From DASUPK01 sp963744105 (GTDB lineage Bacteria > Actinomycetota > Thermoleophilia > Solirubrobacterales > 70-9): a stretch of 64,000 nucleotides of DNA. This document shows, piece after piece, positions 52,480 to 61,045 of the stretch (positions within the stretch are counted from its first letter, which is position 1; the number at the start of each line of letters is the position of its first letter). Below the pieces are notes generated by a model that saw only the letters and a program-made list of their open reading frames with translations, had not been told where the DNA came from and made no database searches. The DNA lies in NCBI GenBank assembly GCA_963744105.1, contig CAVUSJ010000004.1, positions 620,001 through 684,000 on the forward strand, written 5' to 3'. A program made the translations under genes and the position numbers.

Positions 52480-54162
52480 TCAGGACGGCGCGGTTCCGTT
52501 GACCGCCATGAGGCGGTCGAGGCGATGGCCGAGCTCCGAGCGCAGCGCGGCATCGTCCCGGCTCAGGACCTCGCCCGTGTCGCGGTCGACGAGGTTGCGG
52601 CTCTCGTCGGGATCCCGCTCGAGGTCGTACATCTCGTACTCGGGCGCCTTCTTGCCGGCCGGATCGAAGTAGAGAGCGAACTTGGCGTCGTCCGTCCGCA
52701 CCGCGCGAACCCGGTTCGGTTGGCCGGGAACGTCCTGGAGCGCCGTCGCCGCCTGATGGTCGTCGTACGTGTAGTGGATCTCGTCCTGGACGGTCTCCTC
52801 CGCGGCCGGGTGAGCGGCGATCGCCCCCAGGTCCACGGTGGTCCGGCGCAGCCGCTCGTTCTCGGGGGCGGCGTGCTTGGCGACGATCGGCGCCAGGTCG
52901 CGGCCCTTCGCCTGGCCGTCGAGGCCGGTGCCGGCCACCGTGGCGATCGTGGGCAGCAGGTCCACCAGCGAGACGAGGGCGTCCGAGCGCGCGGGGCGCG
53001 GGAAGAGGACCGGGTTGGAGACGACGAGGGGGATGTTGATCGTCTCCTCGTAGGCGTTGAACGCCTTCTGGCGGAGGCCTCCGTGGGAGAGGCCCATCTC
53101 TCCGTGGTCGGCGCACCGGAAGACCATCGTCCGCGAGCGGATCGAGTCCGGGTCCGAGGGGTCACCAAGGGCGGCCATCACCCTGCCCAGCTGCTCGTCC
53201 ACCACCCGGTGCAGGTGGGCGTAGAAGTTGACGTACTCGAGCTTCTCCCGCTCGCCCTTGAGCGGGCCCAGGTAGGCCGCCATCCCCATCTTCATCAGCT
53301 CGTGGACCGAGGGTTTGTCGCGCAGGGACTCGTTGACCGTCGGGGGCAGCTTCACGCCGAGGTCGATGAACCCGCTCTCCTCGTATCCGCCGCGGACATG
53401 CTGGGCCGGATAGCCGAGGACGTCGTGGGGGTTGACCAGGGAGACGACCAGGCAGAAGGGCTCGGGGAGATCGGGCCGGCCTAGCCAGCTCTCGACCTGG
53501 CGCGTGTAGACCTCGTCCCAGCCGAGACCGAGTGGGCCGGCGTTGCCCGCTCCGAAGTGCTCCGCCTTGGCGTTCTCGCCCGCGTCGGGCGGCTCCCAGT
53601 CCGCGAAGCCGTATTCGTCCCGCAGCCGGTCGGCATCGGACGCCGCCCAGCCGCCGAACATGTCGCCGCCGGACGGATGGGTCAGGTGCCACTTGCCCTT
53701 GTAGGCGACCTCGTAGCCGCGGCTCCGGAGCAGGTGGGCGAGGCTCTGGGTCTCGGGCCGCAGCTCCGGCTCGTTGCCCGAGCGCGGGCCGGCCTGGACG
53801 AGGCCCCTTGCGAAGTTACGGAGAGCGCGACGCCGCGGAGCGTTCGGGCCGCGCATCATGCCGGCCAGCTCCCGGACGACCGCGGGCGAGTTGCCGAGGT
53901 CGGGGCGCAGGTCGGCCTGGGTGTGGGTGAGGGTGACGCCGTGCTGCGCGGGATAGCGCCCGGTCAGGAGGGTCGCCCGGCTCGGCGAGCACATCGAGGT
54001 GTTGGTGAAGGCGCGGTGGAAGGTGAGGCTGTTCTGCTCCAGCGCGTGCTGGTTCGGTGTCAGGTCGCGCAGCCACCCCGGGAAGTCGGGCCAATGGCGG
54101 GGATAGCGCTGCTGATCGGTGATCAGCAGGAGGACGTTGGGGGGCTTGGCGGCCGTGGTCAG
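52480..54162 (-). CDS. Sulfatase family hydrolase (formylglycine type)
   Basis: About 560 residues. PNVLLLITDQQRYPRHWPDF binds the metal. FTNTSMCSPSRATLLTGRYP contains C-x-P-S-R, where Cys becomes formylglycine. YKGKWHLTH and FRCADHGEMGLSHGG add active-site Lys, His and Asp. No signal peptide, so it is cytosolic. The conserved N-terminus begins at TTAAKPPNVL, and the only suitable start is CTG 54162, overlapping the upstream stop as CTGA; ATG 54288 would lie 130 bases inside the upstream gene. The substrate may be a sulfate ester or a phosphonate. Confidence 0.88.
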   Translation of the reverse strand: MTTAAKPPNVLLLITDQQRYPRHWPDFPGWLRDLTPNQHALEQNSLTFHRAFTNTSMCSPSRATLLTGRYPAQHGVTLTHTQADLRPDLGNSPAVVRELAGMMRGPNAPRRRALRNFARGLVQAGPRSGNEPELRPETQSLAHLLRSRGYEVAYKGKWHLTHPSGGDMFGGWAASDADRLRDEYGFADWEPPDAGENAKAEHFGAGNAGPLGLGWDEVYTRQVESWLGRPDLPEPFCLVVSLVNPHDVLGYPAQHVRGGYEESGFIDLGVKLPPTVNESLRDKPSVHELMKMGMAAYLGPLKGEREKLEYVNFYAHLHRVVDEQLGRVMAALGDPSDPDSIRSRTMVFRCADHGEMGLSHGGLRQKAFNAYEETINIPLVVSNPVLFPRPARSDALVSLVDLLPTIATVAGTGLDGQAKGRDLAPIVAKHAAPENERLRRTTVDLGAIAAHPAAEETVQDEIHYTYDDHQAATALQDVPGQPNRVRAVRTDDAKFALYFDPAGKKAPEYEMYDLERDPDESRNLVDRDTGEVLSRDDAALRSELGHRLDRLMAVNGTAPS

Positions 54163-55517
54163 CCCTTGTGCTTCTTCGCGCCCGGACAGCCGAACTGTTG
54201 CTCGAACTGAGCCTTGCTCATGTACGTGCCGGTCGGGTAGTACGGGCCCATCACCTGTGCGGCTGTGTTCGGCCGGGTCACGTCCCAAGAGGTCTTGTGG
54301 AAGCGGGGCGACGGGATGACGTTTCGCGTCACCAGCGAGCCGATGTCCGGCCGGCCCGCGGCATCACCCGCCGGGTCGGCGGGCAGCCAGGCCACGCCGC
54401 ACTTCTTGCGGGCGTTGCTCGGGCGGAAGCCGGCGTGCGCGACCACCATCACGTAGCGCCGTCCCTTTCGCAGCGGGAACTGCTCGTCGTAGAGGCACCT
54501 GTAGGTGCCCGTGACGGCGAGCGACTCCTCGACGCACATGTCCCACTCACGCATCTGGCCGCCGCCCATCCGAGTTTCGCCGGAGTCGGTGTGGGGGGTC
54601 TTCGGCATCTTGCCCCGGACGACGAGCACCTGGCCGAAGGCGAAGCTGTAGGTGCCCACCATGTAGCGAGCGTCGAGGTTGTTGTAGAAGGTCCCGACGG
54701 GGGTGTAGTCGGCGGCGGCGTGCTCGGCCGGGCTCTTGTACGAGCTCAGCGTGTAGCTCAGGCTGAAGAACTTCTCGAACGAGAAGTCGGGCGTGGCCGG
54801 GTTCGTCGCCGGGTCCTTGCCGGGCCAGTTGACGTAGCTCTGGTAGGCCGGCAGCGGCAGGTTCTGGGAGGCGTAGGCGTGGTTGGAGTTGAGCGCGTCG
54901 CAGAGCGCCTGGCCCTTCAGCACGGAGCCGTCGGCCAGGTGAAGCTCCGGCTTCGGCAGCGGCTCACCGCCGGCGCGGTTGCGGCCCTTGTCGTGCACGT
55001 AGACCCGGTAGAGGATGTCCTGGTACGAGTTGTAGTTCGGGTCGGGCTGCGCGTAGAGCGTGTTGCGGGCGGGCTGGGCAGGAGGCGGAGATCCGAGCAC
55101 CGTGAGCGTGTAGTTGCGCTTCCTGACGTCGCGGCGGTGCCCCTTGACGAAGGGATTCGACGAGCCCTTGTCGGGCCGAGTGAGGTAGTCGGAGACCGTG
55201 TTGGTCGCGGTGCCATTGTTGACGTAGGCGGTCATCGACTGGAAGCGGGCGTGGGCGAACTTGCCGCGCAGCTTCAGGACGGCGCCCGGCGGCGTCGCGA
55301 ACTTGGCTCCCCAGTAGGTGATCTCCTGGCCGGGAAAGCCCTGGTTGGTCCTCGGGTCGACGTTGGTGAACGGGCCGGTCCAGAAGCAGCTCGCGACCGG
55401 GAGGTTGTTGGGGTTGTAGCCGGTCGGGACGGCCGCTCCGGCCTGGGCCGAAAGCGCCGCGCCGAGTGCGAGGGCAGAGACCGCCGCGACGGCGATCCTG
55501 CGGCCTCGGCTCCTCAT
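54159..55517 (-). CDS. Secreted protein of unknown function in TetR/sulfatase operon
   Basis: 452 residues with signal peptide (AVAAVSALALGAALSAQAGA). The mature part has AVLKLRGKFAHARFQSMTAY, DILYRVYVHDKGRNRAGGEP and LPKPELHLADGSVL, faintly similar to DUF1214/DUF1254-type beta-sandwich proteins. Cysteines include those in ASCFWTG, DMCVEES, YRCLYDE, KKCGVAW and FGCPGA. No catalytic motif is recognised. It starts one base inside the TetR stop (TGATG) and ends overlapping the sulfatase start, forming a three-gene operon. Confidence 0.78.
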   Translation of the reverse strand: MRSRGRRIAVAAVSALALGAALSAQAGAAVPTGYNPNNLPVASCFWTGPFTNVDPRTNQGFPGQEITYWGAKFATPPGAVLKLRGKFAHARFQSMTAYVNNGTATNTVSDYLTRPDKGSSNPFVKGHRRDVRKRNYTLTVLGSPPPAQPARNTLYAQPDPNYNSYQDILYRVYVHDKGRNRAGGEPLPKPELHLADGSVLKGQALCDALNSNHAYASQNLPLPAYQSYVNWPGKDPATNPATPDFSFEKFFSLSYTLSSYKSPAEHAAADYTPVGTFYNNLDARYMVGTYSFAFGQVLVVRGKMPKTPHTDSGETRMGGGQMREWDMCVEESLAVTGTYRCLYDEQFPLRKGRRYVMVVAHAGFRPSNARKKCGVAWLPADPAGDAAGRPDIGSLVTRNVIPSPRFHKTSWDVTRPNTAAQVMGPYYPTGTYMSKAQFEQQFGCPGAKKHKG

Positions 55518-56131
55518 CAGTGGCTGGCCCTCGGCGTGCTCGCGCCGGCGGCGGCGTTCATCGCCGTCATCAGCGTGCCGCTGACCAGCTCGAGGACCTG
55601 CTCGCGGGGGATCTCCTGCTCGATCGCCGACTCGATCACGGTCTCCACGTAGGCGAGGAACCCGTCCAGCGCGATCCGGATCAGCGGGGGCGGCTGGGTG
55701 GTGCCCAGCTGGTTCAGCGAGATGTTGCCGATCACGCGCTCGCGGTAGAGGCGAGCGATCTCGAGCAGCGTCGGGTCGACGGTGCCTCGGCCCTGGCGGT
55801 AGAGCTGCCAGGCGTCGGTCGGCTCGGAGGCGTGGTCCATCATCCGGTTGAGATTCGCCGCGAGGCGCTCGGCCAGCGGCACCTTCGCGTCGGTGACCCA
55901 GCCGCTCGAGAGCTGTTCTCCCGCCCGGTGCACGGATGCCTCGAGCAGCTGCTGCCGCCCGCCGGGGAAGTAGTGGTAGACGAGGTTGCGGGTGACGCCG
56001 GCCTTGTTCGCCACGGCCTCGAAGGCCAGGTTCTCGTAGCCCTCGCGCGCGGCGATCGACAGCGCGCAGTCGATCAGCTGCTCGCGCCGCTCGGCCGGCG
56101 GCAGACGGCGCGGGGGGGAGCTCACCTCCAT
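55517..56131 (-). CDS. TetR family transcriptional regulator
   Basis: 204 residues. The helix-turn-helix domain is at the N-terminus (RREQLIDCALSIAAREGYEN, LAFEAVANKAGVTRNLVYHY). The C-terminal ligand domain is helical (PLIRIALDGFLAYVETVIES). First gene of an operon with a secreted protein and a sulfatase, which it probably represses. Its upstream region is unusually AT-rich for this DNA and contains repeated GTACA boxes. Confidence 0.93.
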   Translation of the reverse strand: MEVSSPPRRLPPAERREQLIDCALSIAAREGYENLAFEAVANKAGVTRNLVYHYFPGGRQQLLEASVHRAGEQLSSGWVTDAKVPLAERLAANLNRMMDHASEPTDAWQLYRQGRGTVDPTLLEIARLYRERVIGNISLNQLGTTQPPPLIRIALDGFLAYVETVIESAIEQEIPREQVLELVSGTLMTAMNAAAGASTPRASH

Positions 56132-56142
56132 GGGCGAGCAGA

Positions 56143-56168
56143 GTACACCTAATTTACGGTCTGTACAA
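56143..56168 (-). promoter_or_regulatory. AT-rich promoter/operator candidate for the TetR operon
   Basis: Two GTACA boxes start 20 bases apart (56143 and 56163), the second inside the palindrome TGTACA, flanking TAATTTACGG. The drop in GC relative to all neighbouring DNA suggests a promoter. Auto-regulation by the adjacent TetR protein is inferred. Confidence 0.35.
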
Positions 56169-56212
56169 CTTGGGCGACTGTGAAATAAGCTCCCAACGCG
56201 CGCAGCGCGAGA

Positions 56213-56284
56213 TGGGCGCGGTTGGGATCGAACCAACGACCTCTCCCGTGTGAGGGGAGCGCTCTCCCGCTGAGCTACGCGCCC
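56213..56284 (-). tRNA. tRNA-Val (anticodon CAC)
   Basis: 72 bases. Acceptor GGGCGCG pairs with CGCGCCC plus discriminator A. The D arm is GCTCAGCGGGAGAGC. The anticodon arm CTCCC-CTCACAC-GGGAG gives CAC for GUG. The T arm is TTGG-TTCGATC-CCAA. CCA is not encoded. It lies between the TetR gene and the MMPL gene. Confidence 0.97.
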
Positions 56285-56313
56285 GGGAGGAAGCTGATGA
56301 TAGGCACGGCCGG

Positions 56314-58644
56314 CTACTGAGAGGGCGGGGTCTCGCTCCGCATCGTCGGATCTCCCTCGACCGCGAGGTTGGGGAGGATCCGGTCGAGCCACTTCGGCAT
56401 GTACCAGTTGCGCTCGCCGATCAGCTCCAGCAGTCCCGGCATGATCAGCAAGACGACCAGCGCGTCGATCGCGACGGACACCGCCAGGCCGACGCCGAAC
56501 TGCTTGACGATCGGGTTGCCGTTGATCACGAAGCTGAAGAAGACGGCGAACATAATCGTCGCGGCGGCCAGGATCGGCTTGCCGCCGTTGACCAGGCCCG
56601 CCCGGACCGACTCCGAGTTGTCGGCGCCGCCCCCATGGCGCTCCTCGATCCGGGAGACGAGGAACACTTGGTAGTCCATCGAGAGGCCGAAGAGGATCGC
56701 GAACATCATCAGGGGGACGTAGCTCACCACCGGCATCTCGTGATCCACCCCGAGCAGGGACAGCCCGAAGCCCTTCTCGAAGACGGCGGTGAGTACGCCG
56801 TAGGAGGCCGCCACCGCCAGCAGGTTGACCAGGGCCGACACGAGCGGGATCGTCACTGCCCGGAAGGCCATCGTCAGGAACAGGATGCTGAGCAGGACGA
56901 CGATCGCGATCACGAGCAGCAGCTTGTCACCGATCTTGATGGCCAGATCGATGTAGGAGGCGGTGGTGCCGCCGACGTACGCCTTCATCCCCTGCCCCTG
57001 CGTGGCGTCCGGGATGGTGGTGTCCCGGAGGTGGTTGATCAGGTCCTGGGTCTTCCGGTCCGACGGTGAGGTCTTCGGGGTGGTGGAAAAGACCGCGGCT
57101 GTGCCGGCCTTGTCCGTCTGGGCCGGCGAGACCGACTGGACGTTGTTCTGCTTTGAGATCTGCTGCTCGAGGTTGACCAGGCGCGGATCGCCCGCGGGCG
57201 TCGAGGCGATCTGGAGCTCCTCGGAGACCTGCTGCATCTGGGACTGGAGCTGTGGGGTCGGCCCGCTGACCGCCTCCTCCTGCTGGAGCTGGGCCTGCTG
57301 CTGTTGGAGCTGAGATACCTGCTGCGGATTGGAGGTCAGTGGCTTCCCGTAGACGTCGACGGCGATCAGCAGCGGCCCGTTGGTGCCGACGCCGAAGCCC
57401 TCGGTGAGGGCGTCGTAGGCCTGCCGCTCGGTCGTGTCGGTCGGCAGCAGGCCGTAGTCGGGCGCGCCCAGGTACAGGTCGAGGGCCGGAATCGAGATCC
57501 CGACCAGAACGACGATCCCGGCGAGGGACGCGATCAGCGGGTGATTCTTGATCGCGTCCGACCACCCGTCCCACGCCCGGCTCTGCCTCTTGGTGCCATC
57601 AGGGAGCTTGCGCACCAGGGGGAGGGCCTGAATGCGCCTGCCGAGCAGGCCGAGAATCGCAGGCAGCAGCGTGATGGCGGCGACCACTGCGGTCGCGACC
57701 ACGATCGCGGTCGTGTAGCCCAGTGACCGGACCAGCGGGATCCCGCTGAAGTAGAGGCAGAGCAGGGCGATGATGACCATCACCGCGGCGAAGATCACGG
57801 CCGACCCGGAGCTCGAGATCGAGCGGGCGATCGAGTCGTTGGGCTCGGCACCCTCGTCGAGCAGGCGCAGGTGGCGGCTGATGATGAACAGCGAGTAGTC
57901 GGTTCCCACCGCCAGGCCGAGCATCGTGGCGAGGGTCGGAGCGATTGACGGCACGTCGAACAGGTGGCCGGCGAGGCCGACGATGGCGAGCCCGCTCGCC
58001 AGAGCGACGATCGCCGTGGTGATGGGCAGCGGCGTCGCGACCAGCAGGCGGAACGCGATCAGCATGATCACGAGGGCGGCGATCACCGCGATGATCTCGC
58101 TGGCCCGCGTGCTCGGACTGGAGAGTTGCTGGCCGAGGTAGCCGCCCGCAGACACGTGGATCCCCGTCCCGGCGGTGGGTTGCTTGGCCGCGTCCAGGAC
58201 GCTGTTCGCCTGGTCATCGGTGATGTCGCCCGAAGAGGGCTTCAGGGCGGCCGAGACATACGCGATCTTGCCGTCCTTGGTGATGTCGTTTGCCCCCTGC
58301 GGCGAGAGCGGGCTGAGGACCTGGTTCACGTACTTGTTCTTCGAGAGCGACGCGACGACCGCGTTGACGGTCTGCGCGTTCTTGCCTGCTGCGAGGGAGG
58401 TGCTCGACTGGAGGACGATCGGGTTGCTGCCGTTGGCCTGCTCAGGCAGCTTGTTGTCGAGCAGGTTGGTGGCGTCCTGAGAGCCGGTTCCCGGGAGGTC
58501 GACGTTGTCGCTCTCCGGCCGGCCCGCGGAGTTGGCGATCAGGACCAGGCCGACGGCGATCACGACCCAGGCGCCGATCACCCACAGTGCACGCCGCGCG
58601 GCGAAGCCCCCAAGCCTGTGTAGCGCGGCGCTCATGCGGGCCAC
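56314..58644 (-). CDS. MMPL/RND-superfamily membrane transporter
   Basis: 776 residues, two repeats of six helices with large external loops. GLAVGTDYSLFIISRHLRLL and FGLSMDYQVFLVSRIEERH are the paired TM4-type motifs with the proton-relay Asp-Tyr. The second loop contains a Gln-rich coiled coil (QQVSQLQQQQAQLQQEEA). Members export lipids or drugs using the proton gradient; cargo unknown. GTG 58644 or ATG 58635 may start it. It begins 53 bases from the divergent pdxH. Confidence 0.93.
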   Translation of the reverse strand: MARMSAALHRLGGFAARRALWVIGAWVVIAVGLVLIANSAGRPESDNVDLPGTGSQDATNLLDNKLPEQANGSNPIVLQSSTSLAAGKNAQTVNAVVASLSKNKYVNQVLSPLSPQGANDITKDGKIAYVSAALKPSSGDITDDQANSVLDAAKQPTAGTGIHVSAGGYLGQQLSSPSTRASEIIAVIAALVIMLIAFRLLVATPLPITTAIVALASGLAIVGLAGHLFDVPSIAPTLATMLGLAVGTDYSLFIISRHLRLLDEGAEPNDSIARSISSSGSAVIFAAVMVIIALLCLYFSGIPLVRSLGYTTAIVVATAVVAAITLLPAILGLLGRRIQALPLVRKLPDGTKRQSRAWDGWSDAIKNHPLIASLAGIVVLVGISIPALDLYLGAPDYGLLPTDTTERQAYDALTEGFGVGTNGPLLIAVDVYGKPLTSNPQQVSQLQQQQAQLQQEEAVSGPTPQLQSQMQQVSEELQIASTPAGDPRLVNLEQQISKQNNVQSVSPAQTDKAGTAAVFSTTPKTSPSDRKTQDLINHLRDTTIPDATQGQGMKAYVGGTTASYIDLAIKIGDKLLLVIAIVVLLSILFLTMAFRAVTIPLVSALVNLLAVAASYGVLTAVFEKGFGLSLLGVDHEMPVVSYVPLMMFAILFGLSMDYQVFLVSRIEERHGGGADNSESVRAGLVNGGKPILAAATIMFAVFFSFVINGNPIVKQFGVGLAVSVAIDALVVLLIMPGLLELIGERNWYMPKWLDRILPNLAVEGDPTMRSETPPSQ

Positions 58645-58697
58645 ATCTTCCCATGCGCCCAGGCGCCCTTCACCGCGATTACTGAGAGGATCGGCCG

Positions 58698-59321
58698 GTG
58701 AGCCCGCGCCGTCCCGAGAACCCGCCGCTCGACCGCGAGCTCCTGACGGACGATCCGATGGAGCAGTTCGCCGCCTGGTTCCGAGAGGCCGAGGCCGACG
58801 TCGCCCTCGAGCAGGCGATGACGCTCGCCACCGTCGACGAGCGGGGCCGGCCCGACGCGCGGATGGTCCTGCTCAAGGGATTCGGCCCCGACGGCTTCCG
58901 CTTCTTCACCAATTACGAGAGCTCCAAAGGAGCCCACCTGGAGGCAAACCCCTATGCGGCGCTGGTGATCTACTGGCGCGAGCTCGACCGCCAGATCCGC
59001 GTCCGCGGCCCGGTCGAGCGCCTTTCAGCCGAGGACTCGGACGAGTATTTCGCCAGCCGGCCTCGAGACAGCCGGATCGCCTCGTCGATCTCACCGCAGA
59101 GCCGGGCGATCGAGCGGGAGGAGCTCGAGCGGCTCTACCGGGAGCGGGTGGAGGGGCTGGGCGACGAAGAACCGGTCCGGCCCGACCATTGGGGCGGGTA
59201 CCTGGTCAGACCCGAGGAGATCGAGTTCTGGCAGGGTCGGGAGAGCCGGATGCACGACCGCTTTCTCTACACGCGGAAGAGCGGCGATGAAGGGTGGAGC
59301 ATCCAACGGCTCGCGCCCTGA
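58698..59321 (+). CDS. pdxH: Pyridoxamine 5'-phosphate oxidase
   Basis: 207 residues from GTG 58698. FMN enzyme making PLP. DARMVLLKGFGPDGFRFFTN and RQIRVRGPVERLSAEDSDEY carry FMN-contact residues; RPDHWGGYLVRPEEIEFWQG and the C-terminal RFLYTR..W.IQRLAP are diagnostic. Its TGA abuts the stop of the sigma factor gene as TGATCA. PLP is needed by the decarboxylase at 9887, among others. Confidence 0.96.
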   Translation: MSPRRPENPPLDRELLTDDPMEQFAAWFREAEADVALEQAMTLATVDERGRPDARMVLLKGFGPDGFRFFTNYESSKGAHLEANPYAALVIYWRELDRQIRVRGPVERLSAEDSDEYFASRPRDSRIASSISPQSRAIEREELERLYRERVEGLGDEEPVRPDHWGGYLVRPEEIEFWQGRESRMHDRFLYTRKSGDEGWSIQRLAP

Positions 59322-60545
59322 TCACGAGACTTCGCGCAACCGGCTCTCCAGAAAGCGTCTCTCGACCGGGTTGGTCGCCAGCTCAACGGCCCGCTCGTAC
59401 GCCTTCATTGCCGGTTCTGCGCGTCCCGCGCGCCGCAGCAGATCCGCCCGCGCCGACCAGAACCACAGGTAGTCGTCGAGCGCCTCCGCCACCTCGGGCG
59501 CCTCGAGCACCTCGAGCCCGCGCTCCGGCCCCTCCGCCATCGCCACGGCCACGGCCCGGTTGAGCTCGATTACCGGCGAGGGCTGCGCCTGGGCGAGCAG
59601 CCCGTAGAGCGTCGCGATGCGCGTCCAGTCCGTGTCGTCGGCGTCCGCCGCCCTCGCGTGCTCCGCGGCGATCGCGGCCTGCAACACGTACGGCCCCGGC
59701 GGCCCGAGCCGGGCGGCGCGCTCGAGCAGCCCGAGGCCCGTGTCGATTTCCCGGCGGTCCCAGAGTGAGCGGTCCTGGTCCTCGAGTAGCACGAGCTCGC
59801 CGTCCGGGCCGACCCTCGCCTCGCGCCGCGAGTCCTGGAGCAGCATCAGCGCGAGCAGCCCGAGCGCCTCGGGCTCGTCCGGCATCAGCCGCGCGAGGGT
59901 CCCGGCCAGCCGGATGGCCTCGCCGGTGAGCTCGCGGCGAACGAGGGCCTCGTCCGAGGTCGCGGAGTAGCCCTCGTTGAAGACCAGATAGAGGGAGGTG
60001 AGGACAGAGTTGAGCCGGTCGGGGAGGTCGCGATCGGCGGGGACCTCGTACGGGATGTTGGCGGCCTTGATCTTCCGCTTGGCCCGGACCAGCCTCTGCG
60101 CCATGGCGGGCTCGGAAACAAGGAAGGCCCTCGCGATCTCCGGGGTGGCGAGCCCGCCGAGCGTCCGCAGCGTGAGCGCGACCCGCGCCTCCGGAGCCAG
60201 CGCCGGGTGGCAGCAGGTGAAGATCAGCCGCAGGCGGTCGTCAGCGATCACCGGTGCCTCCTCGGAGGTCTCGTCCTCGGTCTCCGCGGGCGGCCGGAGC
60301 TGCTCGAGCTCCCGCTGCTTCTCGGTCCCGCGGCGCTCTCGCCTGAGCCGGTCGATCGCCTTGTTCCGCGCCGTGGTCGTGATCCAGGCCCCCGGGTTCT
60401 CCGGGACGCCCCGCTCGGGCCAGACCTGCATGGCGACGATGAACGCCTCCTGAACCGCGTCCTCGGCGAGATCGAAGTCGCCGAGTACGCGGATCAGCGA
60501 GGCGATCGCCCGTCCCGACTCGTGCCGGAACAGGCGGTCGACCAG
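59322..60545 (-). CDS. SigJ-like ECF sigma factor with C-terminal TPR-like domain, apparent CTG start
   Basis: About 407 residues. Region 2 (RHESGRAIASLIRVLGDFDL, AEDAVQEAFIVAMQVWPERG), region 4 (EARVALTLRTLGGLATPEIA, VSEPAMAQRLVRAKRKIKA) and the DUF6596/TPR-like extension (IRLAGTLARLMPDEPEALGL onward). This class is nearly always encoded after a YCII/DGPF protein, as here (10 bases). There is no ATG, GTG or TTG before the conserved region; CTG 60545 has GAGGGAG five bases upstream and gives the normal family length. Confidence 0.9.
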   Translation of the reverse strand: MVDRLFRHESGRAIASLIRVLGDFDLAEDAVQEAFIVAMQVWPERGVPENPGAWITTTARNKAIDRLRRERRGTEKQRELEQLRPPAETEDETSEEAPVIADDRLRLIFTCCHPALAPEARVALTLRTLGGLATPEIARAFLVSEPAMAQRLVRAKRKIKAANIPYEVPADRDLPDRLNSVLTSLYLVFNEGYSATSDEALVRRELTGEAIRLAGTLARLMPDEPEALGLLALMLLQDSRREARVGPDGELVLLEDQDRSLWDRREIDTGLGLLERAARLGPPGPYVLQAAIAAEHARAADADDTDWTRIATLYGLLAQAQPSPVIELNRAVAVAMAEGPERGLEVLEAPEVAEALDDYLWFWSARADLLRRAGRAEPAMKAYERAVELATNPVERRFLESRLREVS

Positions 60546-60555
60546 TTCAGCTCCC

Positions 60556-60939
60556 TCAGGCAGTCGCTTCCTCGACCAGGTTGCCGGCCTCGTCGTAGAC
60601 CAGCACGGGGCGGATCTCGACGGACCCGAACTGCGCCCCCGGGATCTTGGCCGCCCACTCGATCGCCTCGTCGAGGTCCTTGACGTCGAGGACGTAGAAG
60701 CCGGCGAGCTGCTCCTTGGTCTCCGCGAAGGGGCCGTCCGTGACGTCCCTGTCGCCGCCCCGGACGCGGACCGTCGTCGCGGTCTGCGTCGGATAGAGGC
60801 CATCGCCGGCCACGAACACGCCCTTCTCATTCATCTCCTGCGTGACGGCGCCGTAGGCCTGCGAGACCGCCTGCTGGTCCTCCTCGCTGGCGCTCTCGCG
60901 CTGGCTCTCGTCACCGTAGATCGTGAACGCGTACTTCAT
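60556..60939 (-). CDS. YCII-related DGPF-domain protein
   Basis: 127 residues. MKYAFTIYGDESQRES, TVRVRGGDRDVTDGPFAETK with the DGPF motif, and EQLAGFYVLDVKDLDEAIEW define the family. These ferredoxin-like-fold proteins sit upstream of SigJ-type sigma factors and probably take part in signalling to them, though the ligand is unknown. ATG 60939, with AAGGAG just upstream on this strand. Confidence 0.93.
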   Translation of the reverse strand: MKYAFTIYGDESQRESASEEDQQAVSQAYGAVTQEMNEKGVFVAGDGLYPTQTATTVRVRGGDRDVTDGPFAETKEQLAGFYVLDVKDLDEAIEWAAKIPGAQFGSVEIRPVLVYDEAGNLVEEATA

Positions 60940-61045
60940 CTCTGAGCTCCTTCTTTCGGGGCGGCGCGGTTCGCCGCTTCACCCTAACGACGAACGGCCG
61001 TCGCTCAAATCGACCGTTGCGCCCGCGCGAATAGACTCGGCGAAC

